NCBI GenBank assembly: GCA_964404065.1
Contig: CAYOIP010000031.1
Location: 1-12,593, forward strand
DNA from: UBA7396 sp964404065
GTDB lineage: Bacteria > Patescibacteriota > Gracilibacteria > BD1-5 > UBA6164
Length of the DNA: 12,593 nucleotides
Direction of reading: 5' to 3'
In this document: one piece after another, positions 1-5,768 of the stretch
How positions within the stretch are numbered: the stretch's first letter is position 1
Layout: every line of letters begins with the position of its first letter
Translations under genes and position numbers: made by a program
Notes under the pieces: model-generated
Told to the model about the DNA's origin: nothing
Database searches by the model: none
The model's input: the letters and a program-made list of their open reading frames with translations, nothing else

Positions 1-519
1 AGGTTTATTTATTCAGTCTCATTTTCTATCATTTTCTTTATAAATATTTTGTTTTAATTTTTCAAATTCTTCTCTAGAAATAACATTTAAAGAAATAGAA
101 TCATTCATTTTCATCCAAGTTTTAAAATACTCTATTTCTTGAGATGAAGAAAAAGTATTTTGCTCTAGATTTCTTGATTTTATAATAGATTCTAAATAAA
201 GTTTTTCAGTATTATTATCTAAAATTCAATTCACTTGAATATTTTCTCATCTAAAAAATTTAGTAAAAAATTGTAATAATAAAATATTTTCTTTATTTTC
301 AGGCGATACAATAAAATCTTTTGAATTTATATAATCCTCAAAAGTTGGTTTTAACGCAAATAAAAGTTCATTAAATTTTTCATCTTTTTCACAATTTTCA
401 ATTATTTTAGATAATCATTCTGGTAAATTTAAAACTTTTCATAAAACTTTAATATCTTCATTCGATATTTGTCAATCTTTATTTAGATCAAATTGATCTA
501 AAAAATCTTTTTGTTCCAT
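1..519 (-). CDS. Hypothetical protein with an EF-hand-like loop (3' end cut by window)
   Basis: Not recognised as a named family. Reading UGA as Gly, the frame is open for 173 residues from the ATG at 519 to the window edge, so the C-terminus is missing. Near the N-terminus (residues 11-22) DLNKDGQISNED fits the 12-residue calcium-binding EF-hand/dockerin loop: acidic or amide residues at loop positions 1, 3, 5 and 12, Gly at 6, Ile at 8. The invariant loop Gly is a TGA codon. The rest is charged and probably helical, rich in Lys, Glu and Asn, with no signal peptide or membrane segment; a polar GDG-containing stretch lies near the edge. It starts 2 bases after the stop of the upstream small gene, so the two are very likely co-transcribed and translationally coupled. 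Calcium binding is an inference from one loop; a single EF-hand loop is often structural or fortuitous. The CDS call is firm, the function is not. Confidence 0.8.
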
Positions 520-521
520 TT

Positions 522-800
522 TTATATTTTACTAAGTAAACTATCTAATTCATCATCTGATATTTTATCTTTATCTTCTAGATTTTTAATTTTATTTAAA
601 AATTTTATTGTGTTGTTAAATTTATTTTTCTCATCTTCATTATTTATATTTTTCAATTTATCAGAAAAAAATTCAAATAATAAATCAATTATTTTATCAG
701 TTAAAATATCTTTTCCCAATAATATATTTAATCATTTTGCAAAATCCCAATTTTTAGATAATTTATCTAAAAGTATTTCTAAGTATTCTTTTTTTGTCAT
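522..800 (-). CDS. Small hypothetical helical protein
   Basis: A 92-residue protein starting at the ATG at 800 and ending with TAA at 522-524. An internal ATG at 719 would give only 65 residues and appears to be the start only under the standard code; the longer form is preferred because the reading frame passes through one TGA (Gly, in a DFAKGLNIL context) and its start is close behind a plausible promoter and terminator. The sequence looks all-helical, with Leu/Ile/Phe spaced for amphipathic helices (e.g. EYLEILLDKLSKNW at the start) and an acidic tail (DKISDDELDSLL). It has no signal peptide, membrane segment or recognisable motif. It is first in an operon with the EF-hand-like gene 2 bases downstream, suggesting linked function. 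No Shine-Dalgarno sequence is visible. Function unknown. Confidence 0.72.
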
Positions 801-822
801 TTTTTTAAAATTAATTTAAATA

Positions 823-851
823 ATTTTATCATATTTTCTTTTAAAAATCAA
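823..851 (-). promoter_or_regulatory. Likely promoter of the two-gene operon
   Basis: On the minus strand TTGATT (846-851) and TAAAAT (823-828) are separated by 17 bases, a sigma70-like arrangement. Transcription would begin near 816, only about 16 bases before the ATG at 800. The -35 lies inside the descending arm of the terminator of the preceding lipoprotein gene, so termination and re-initiation are packed together. In DNA this AT-rich, chance matches are common; confidence is moderate. Confidence 0.45.
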
Positions 852-887
852 AAAAATCAGGAAATTACTCCTGATTTTTTTGATTTT
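844..887 (-). terminator. Intrinsic terminator after the lipoprotein gene
   Basis: A perfect 19-bp stem (844-862 with 869-887) closes a 6-base loop. The GC core TCAGGA/TCCTGA is flanked by runs of seven A and seven T, giving a U-tract on either strand. It begins 8 bases beyond the lipoprotein stop codon at 895 and separates it from the downstream two-gene operon. The symmetry means it could act in both directions. Confidence 0.85.
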
Positions 888-894
888 AAAGTTT

Positions 895-1890
895 CTAATT
901 TTTTTCATCTTCTAATTTATATCTCATATTTTTCATTTCATCAACAGATAATTCAACTTTTGCATAAGAATTAGCATCAATTCAGCTTTCAAGTCAATAT
1001 CTAATTTCTTTCATTTGGTCTACTGAAAAGTTCGGATTTGCATAAATCTTTGCATCAACTTTAGATTCTAATCAATATCTAATTTCTTTCATTTGATCAA
1101 CGCTGAATTTATCGTTTTCATATATACTTGTATCTATTCAAGATTCTTTACCATATCTAATCTGATCTTTTTGATCAGAAGAAAATTCTCCTGATTTTAT
1201 AGTTGATAATGTTTCTTCTTTTGTTTCTTTTTCACTATCAACGTCTTTTTCAATAGTTTGACTAATATTATCTACTTCATTTTTTAAATCTCACGATTCT
1301 TCATTTTTAATTTCTTTTTCAATAGTTTGATCACTATTATCTCAATCATCTGTCAAGTCCCAAATTTCTCCATTTTTTATTACTTTCCAATCTTCAGTTA
1401 TTTTTTCTCATTGAAGAGTATAAGAAACTTTATACACAGCTGAATTTAAAGTTATTTTTCAAGAATCTAATTGTTTAAAATCTTTTATATATAGATCACT
1501 TTCTTTACATATTTTATTATAATCTATTTTATCTATTCAAGTTGCTTTTAGTGTATTACTTATTTGTTCTTGTCATTGTTTTAATTTATTTTTTTCTCCT
1601 TCTGATACTCATACCGCATCTGAAAAATTATTCATCATATCAAAAGTACCTTGTATCATTCAAGTTAATCCTTTTTTAAATACTTCAGCTGTTATAGGAT
1701 CAAAGTAATTAATAGCTGTATTAATATCACATTTTTCCATGTATTTAGCATATCACAATATTACTTTTTCTGGAGTAGATTTATCTATAGATACATCAGT
1801 ACTTTTATCTTCTTCTTTCGAAACAAAACAAGAAGTTAATATAAATGGTATTAATAATATAAGCAAAATATTTTTGTTTAAATTAATCAT
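895..1890 (-). CDS. Lipoprotein with C-terminal 26-residue repeats
   Basis: A 331-residue protein. The N-terminus has Lys, a hydrophobic stretch and a lipobox (LTSC, acylated Cys at 21), so it should be lipid-anchored on the outer face of the membrane. Residues about 40-190 open with a TPEKVILGYAKYMEK segment and end with a strand like KITEDWKVIKNGEIW; this shape recalls NTF2-like/DUF4878 lipoproteins, but that is inference. An acidic, Glu/Lys/Ser-rich linker (about 195-235) follows. Residues 236-331 are three full 26-residue repeats plus a partial fourth with core FSVDQMKEIRYGLES. Similar QM-EIR-GLE repeats are, as far as I recall, common in mobile-element proteins of gut Firmicutes. The gene is monocistronic: own promoter upstream, strong terminator downstream. 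Role unknown; the repeats suggest a binding surface. Confidence 0.88.
898..1185 (-). repeat. Tandem 78-bp coding repeats (26-residue units)
   Basis: Three full units occupy 1185-1108, 1107-1030 and 1029-952, and an 18-residue partial unit 951-898 runs to the stop codon. The two middle units share FSVDQMKEIRYGLES exactly; the first is more diverged (FSSDQKDQIRYGKES) and the last degenerates to LSVDEMKNMRYKLE. The conserved glycine in RYG is TGA in the two middle units and GGT in the first. Graded divergence indicates duplication within the gene. Confidence 0.9.
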
Positions 1891-1920
1891 AATATAAAAT
1901 TAAATAATAAAAGTATTTTC

Positions 1921-1948
1921 ATTATATATTTAAAAAAATAAATTTCAA
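1921..1948 (-). promoter_or_regulatory. Promoter of the lipoprotein gene
   Basis: On the minus strand TTGAAA (1943-1948) and a consensus TATAAT (1921-1926) are separated by 16 bases. Transcription would start near 1914, leaving a leader of about 24 bases before the ATG at 1890. That leader has no Shine-Dalgarno sequence. Confidence 0.7.
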
Positions 1949-2039
1949 CTATTAATTTTTTAACCTACTTACTTATCAAAAAAACTCCCAAAATTAACCT
2001 ATAAAATTTAAAAGTCAATAAAGATTTTTAAAAATTAAT

Positions 2040-2067
2040 TTTACAAAAATTAAATACTATATATAGT
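2040..2067 (+). promoter_or_regulatory. Likely promoter of the nrd operon
   Basis: TTTACA (2040-2045), a 16-base spacer and TATAGT (2062-2067) form a plausible sigma70-type promoter about 50 bases before nrdD. Alternative -10 hexamers exist in the same TATATATA tract. The first NrdR box overlaps the -10, as expected for a repressor that blocks RNA polymerase. Confidence 0.5.
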
Positions 2068-2069
2068 GT
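2054..2069 (+). promoter_or_regulatory. NrdR box 1
   Basis: ATACTATATATAGTGT matches the known NrdR consensus ACACWATATATWGTGT at 15 of 16 positions, differing only at the second base. It lies over the proposed -10 of the nrd promoter, and the repressor gene nrdR is the last gene of the same operon, so feedback autoregulation is likely. Confidence 0.85.
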
Positions 2070-2084
2070 TTTAGTATTTAAAAA

Positions 2085-2100
2085 ATACTATATATTTTAT
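2085..2100 (+). promoter_or_regulatory. NrdR box 2
   Basis: ATACTATATATTTTAT keeps the left half of the NrdR consensus and the central ATATAT, but its right half is degenerate. It starts exactly 31 bases after box 1, about three helical turns, which is the usual geometry for paired NrdR boxes that bind an NrdR oligomer. It ends 17 bases before the nrdD start codon. Confidence 0.75.
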
Positions 2101-2117
2101 TTAATTTTTTATTAATT

Positions 2118-4283
2118 ATGGCTATTTTTAAGGTAAAAAAGAGAAATGGGAGTATTGCTACTTTTGATGGAGAAAAAATCAAAAAAGCAATAAAAAATGC
2201 CATAATCGCTGCCGGTTGAAACGATTTTACACATCTTGATGACATAGTATCAGATGTTATTAAAAATCTAATATCAAAAGGTGACGCTATTCCAGAAGTT
2301 GAGACTATACAAGATGTAGTTGAAGAAACTTTAATTAAAGAAGGTCACGATAGCGTTGCAAAAAAATATATTCTTTATAGAGAACAAAGAAGACTTAATA
2401 GAGAAGCAAAAAACGTAACTGTAGAAGTTTGAAACACAATGGAAGAATATTTAAATAAATCTGATTGGAGAGTAAATGCTAATGCAAATTCTGGGTATTC
2501 TTTAGGATGATTAATACTAAATACTTCATGAAAAGTTACAGCTAATTACTGGTTATCTCATGTTTACCCAAAAGAAGTTTGAGATTTACATAGAAGTTGA
2601 GATTATCATATCCATGACTTAGATATGTTTTCTTGATACTGTGCAGGATGGAGTTTAAGACAATTATTAGAACTTTGATTTAACTGACTACCAAATAGAC
2701 TAGAATCAGCACCACCTAAAAATCTTCAATCAGTTGTAAATCAAATGATAAATTTCCTTTGAACTCTACAAAATGAATGGGCTTGAGCACAAGCATTTTC
2801 AAGCTTTGATACATATTTAGCTCCATTTGTACACAAATATAAAAAAGGAGTTGAGAAAGAAATTGAAACTATAAAAGCTCAATTTGATTCAGAACAAGAA
2901 AAAAATAACTACATTTATACAAAAACTTATAAATATGTAGTTCAACAAATGCAAAATTTCATATTTTGATTAAATGTTCCATCTAGGTGGTGAACTCAAA
3001 CTCCATTTACAAATATTACTCTAGATTTAGTTTGTCCTGAAGACTTAAAAGACAAAGCATTATTTTTAGGATGAGTAAATGCATGATATTATGAGAAAAA
3101 ATTTGGAGAATTACAAGCTGAAATGGATTTGATTAATAAAGCATTAGTACAAGTCTATACGGCTTGAGATGCGAAAGGAAATGTATTTACATTCCCAATA
3201 CCAACTTATAACATAACTGAAGATTTTGATTGGAATAATCCTATAGTTGACGGAATATTTGAAATGACTGCAAAATACTGAATTCCTTATTTCCAAAATT
3301 TCATTTGAAGTCAATTTAAAAGAATAAAAAATGCTGACTGAACTATTTCAAAACAAACTAATCCAGATGCTTATACTCCTTGAGCTGTAAGAAGTATGTG
3401 TTGTAGATTACAACTTGATTTAAAAGAATTACTAAAAAGATGAAATTGACTTTTTGGTTCAGCTGAGATGACATGAAGTATTTGAGTAGTAACAATAAAT
3501 CTTGCTCGTATCGGATATAATAATAAAGGGGATAAAGAAGCGTTTAAAGAGAGAATTCTATATTTAATGAACCAAGCTAAAACTTCTTTAGAATTAAAAA
3601 GAAAAGAATTAACAAAACGGCTTGATAGATGACTTTATCCTTATACAAAGAGATACCTACATTCTTTCAGAAATCATTTTTCTACAATTTGAATTAACTG
3701 AATGAATGAAGCAATTTTAAACTTTACAAATTCAAAAGAAAATATATCAACGCAGTGGTGAAAAGAATTTGCCATTGAGATAATGGAAATGATGAGAGAA
3801 AAATTAAAAGAGTATCAAGAAGAATCTGGAAATTTATACAATCTTGAAGCAACTCCAGCAGAATGAACTACTTACAGATTTGCTAAAGAAGATAAAAAAC
3901 AAATTCCTGATATTATCCAAGCTTGAACTCTAGAAGCTCCATACTATACAAACTCAACTCAACTACCTGTTTGATTTACAGATGATGCATTTGAAGCTTT
4001 AGAGTACCAAAATGAATTACAATGTAAATATACAGGATGAACGGTACTTCATTTATACCTTTGAGAAAGGGTTAGTGATGGACAGGCTTGTAAATCATTT
4101 GTAAGAAAAGTTTTAGAAAATTATCAATTACCTTATATCACAATAACTCCAACTTTCTCTATCTGTCCTAAACACGGATACATAGTTTGAGAACACGATT
4201 TCTGTCCAAAATGTGATGAAGAAATCGGATATAATTGAGAAAAATTTGATACTGAAACAAGAAAAATTTATACTGCGAAGTAA
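2118..4283 (+). CDS. nrdD: Anaerobic ribonucleoside-triphosphate reductase NrdD, catalytic part lacking the glycyl radical domain
   Basis: Class III ribonucleotide reductase, which makes dNTPs from NTPs without oxygen; 721 residues. An N-terminal ATP-cone (about 1-90, with KKRNG and an AAGG motif whose second Gly is TGA) gives allosteric control. The ten-stranded barrel carries the expected cysteines: C175 in GYCAGWSLRQLL and C428/C429 in SMCCRLQLD. A zinc-binding ribbon near the end has CPKH (683-686) and CPKC (696-699). The chain then stops after TRKIYTAK with TAA. The family normally continues through an RV-GY glycyl radical loop essential for catalysis; here that loop is encoded separately at 4406-4576, after a palindromic element. 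In-frame TGA codons fall at conserved glycines throughout. First gene of an operon controlled by two NrdR boxes. No Shine-Dalgarno sequence precedes the ATG. Identity is certain; activity depends on whether the radical domain works in trans. Confidence 0.97.
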
Positions 4284-4290
4284 TTTTTAG

Positions 4291-4381
4291 CCCTCACCCC
4301 TAGCCCCTCTCCCTTGGGGGAGAGGGGAAATAAAAAATACTTTTACTCCCTCTCCTTCAAAGGAGAGGGATGGGGTGAGGG
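4291..4381. repeat. REP-like double-hairpin element, copy 1 (between the nrdD parts)
   Basis: Outer inverted arms CCCTCACCCC (4291-4300) and GGGGTGAGGG (4372-4381) enclose two hairpins: CCCCTCTCCC/GGGAGAGGGG (4304-4327) and CCCTCTCCTT/AAGGAGAGGG (4348-4369), so a single strand could fold into a three-way junction. It is very GC-rich in an AT-rich genome. Related palindromes based on CCCTCACCC and CCCCTCTCCC are scattered in many bacterial genomes. There is no ORF and no clear target-site duplication. It separates the NrdD catalytic chain from its glycyl radical domain, and in the transcript it would form a strong structure between the two cistrons. Confidence 0.9.
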
Positions 4382-4405
4382 TTTTATTTTTTAACTAATT
4401 TAACT

Positions 4406-4576
4406 ATGGAAACAAATCTACAAAGAACTAAATGTGAAATTTATACTAGAGTTATGGGATATTTTAGACCTGTAAGTCAATTCAATACTTGAAAAAAATC
4501 AGAATTTTATTCTAGAGAATATTTTAAAGAAGATATAAGTTGTAATTCTTCATTTATTGCTGATTATAAAAATTAG
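4406..4576 (+). CDS. Stand-alone glycyl radical domain of NrdD
   Basis: A 56-residue protein that is clearly the missing C-terminus of NrdD. RTKCEIYTRVMGYFRPVSQF contains the RV-GY radical loop, with Gly18 as the residue to be oxidised, followed by the usual tail (GKKSEFYSREYF). Gly18 is written GGA, whereas the Gly in NTGKK is TGA. The frame differs from nrdD, and the 122-base gap contains stops in both frames (TAA at 4281 and 4331), so a single indel cannot rejoin them. An upstream in-frame ATG at 4370, inside the repeat element, could extend the protein by 12 residues; the ATG at 4406 is preferred because it leads directly into the conserved segment. It ends 1 base before nrdG. By analogy with the small glycyl radical protein GrcA (YfiD), which repairs pyruvate formate-lyase, it may dock onto NrdD in trans. 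Alternatively it is the relic of an interrupted gene, although the motif appears intact. Confidence 0.88.
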
Positions 4577-4577
4577 T

Positions 4578-5276
4578 ATGCTAATTTCTTGAATTAAAAA
4601 AACTACCTTGCTTGATTTTCCAGGCAAGGTATCTTGCATTATATTTACGGCAGGTTGTAATCTAAGATGTTCCTATTGTCATAATAGTGATTTTGTTTTA
4701 CCTGAAAAAATTAGTCAGATAAAAGACTTTATTCCAGAAGAAATATTTTTTAATTTTTTGCGTACTAAAATATGACTTCTTGATGGAGTTGTTATTTGCT
4801 GATGAGAACCTACAATGCAAAAAGATTTAGAAAAAATTTGCGTGAAAATAAAAGATATGTGATTTTTGGTGAAACTTGATACAAACGGACAAAATCCGAG
4901 AATGTTAAAAAATTTAATAGATAAAAAATTAGTAGATTATATAGCAATAGATATAAAGTGAGATTTTGAAAATCTAGAAGATTTAGTTTGAATAAAATAT
5001 GACAAAGAAAAATATTTTGAAAGTATAGAAATTATAAAAAATTCCTGAATTGATTATGAATTCAGAACAACACTTATAAAAAATTATCATAAAACTGATG
5101 ATTTTGAAAAAGTTGTTAAACAGATTTCAGGAGCTAAAAAATATTTTCTACAAAACTATAAATGATGAAATACACTTTTAAAGAATTTTGATGGAAGAAG
5201 TTTTACTTCAAAAGAGTTACTTGATTTTAGAGATATTGCAAATAATTATGTTGAAAAATGTGAAATAAGAATATAA
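4578..5276 (+). CDS. nrdG: Anaerobic ribonucleotide reductase activating enzyme NrdG (radical SAM)
   Basis: A 232-residue radical SAM protein that uses a [4Fe-4S] cluster and S-adenosylmethionine to generate the glycyl radical on NrdD. The cluster motif is CNLRCSYC (C27, C31, C34), preceded by the GIKKTTLLDFPGKVSCIIFT start typical of the NrdG2-type activases. The SAM-binding CGGEPT motif has both glycines written as consecutive TGA codons, which excludes UGA as tryptophan or stop. A later DTNGQNP segment also fits the family. The ATG overlaps nothing but lies 1 base after the stop of the glycyl radical domain gene, indicating translational coupling of activase and substrate. Length is normal. 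Confidence in the function is high. Confidence 0.96.
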
Positions 5277-5307
5277 TGACTTTAAATTAAAATTTAATTA
5301 ATATTAT

Positions 5308-5751
5308 ATGTACTGTACAGTTTGCTGAAATACTGAAACAAAAGTTCTTGATTCAAGAGTTACTGAAGATGGAAAATCTATAAAGAGAAGAAGAGAGTGT
5401 CTTAATTGTGGAAATAGATTTAATACTTTTGAAAAATATGAAAAGGTTTCTTTAATGGTAGAAAAAACTCTTGGTAAAATGGAAGAATACAATGATGAAA
5501 AACTTTATAATAGTATTTTGAAAGCTTTTAATAAAAGATGAGTAAGTATAAAAATTATTGATGGAGTAATGTTTAATATTGAACAAAAATTGTTAAATAA
5601 AAGAAAAATTACATCAAGAGAAATATGAGCTTTTGTTTTAGAAGAACTTAAAAAAATAGATGAAGTGGCTTACATCAGATATGCATCTGTTTATTATAAT
5701 TTTAGCTCAGCTCAAGACTACGTAGATTTTATAAAAAAAGAATTTGATTAA
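5308..5751 (+). CDS. nrdR: Transcriptional repressor NrdR
   Basis: A 147-residue NrdR, the nucleotide-sensing repressor of ribonucleotide reductase genes. The N-terminal zinc ribbon has C3/C6 (CTVC) and C31/C34 (CLNC) around the highly conserved DSRVTEDGKSIKRRRE segment. An ATP-cone (about residues 45-135) follows, ending with YASVYYNF, the family's usual signature. Such proteins bind NrdR boxes when loaded with dATP/ATP. It is the last gene of the nrd operon, 31 bases after nrdG, and two NrdR boxes lie upstream of nrdD, so it should repress its own operon. Length and start match the family. Its stop codon sits at the centre of a 38-bp palindrome that acts as terminator. Confidence 0.97.
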
Positions 5752-5768
5752 TCAAATTCTTTTTTTAT
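5731..5768. terminator. Bidirectional terminator shared by nrdR and dnaE
   Basis: A perfect 38-bp palindrome centred at 5749/5750: a core GAATTTGATTAATCAAATTC flanked by seven A and seven T. It would fold in either transcript, each with a U-run. The nrdR stop (5749-5751) lies at its centre and the dnaE stop (5765-5767) near its edge, so both genes end inside it. The core is not GC-rich, so efficiency is uncertain. Confidence 0.75.

Noticed and set aside
511..819. A 102-residue plus-strand ORF
   Set aside because: It is antisense to the 92-residue minus-strand gene, is almost pure Ser/Phe/Leu/Asn typical of AT-rich antisense translation, and its end runs past the real gene's start. No conserved feature.
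1891..2117. tRNA, riboswitch or other structured RNA in the longest intergenic gap
   Set aside because: The sequence is almost all A/T with no cloverleaf or conserved aptamer core; promoters and NrdR boxes account for it.
2118..4283. UGA as tryptophan (Mycoplasma-type code 4)
   Set aside because: TGA falls at conserved glycines (AAGG, GG-E-P, DCSG), while conserved tryptophans such as the one in GYCAGW are TGG.
4291..4381. CRISPR array or integrated mobile gene
   Set aside because: The repeat copies are dispersed (4291, 6070, 8770), with no regular spacers and no open reading frame inside; they are palindromic elements, not an array.
4291..4381. The element acting only as the nrdD transcription terminator
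   Set aside because: It has strong stems, but downstream genes (radical domain, nrdG, nrdR) have no visible promoter of their own and belong functionally to the operon, so complete termination here is unlikely; partial attenuation remains possible.
4284..4405. A sequencing frameshift or programmed frameshift joining nrdD to the radical domain
   Set aside because: The two frames are separated by 122 bases with in-frame stops in both (TAA at 4281 and 4331) and a complete repeat element, and no slippery sequence is evident. One indel or one slip cannot give a continuous product.
5304..5492. Minus-strand ORF of 62 residues
   Set aside because: Antisense to the highly conserved zinc ribbon of nrdR.
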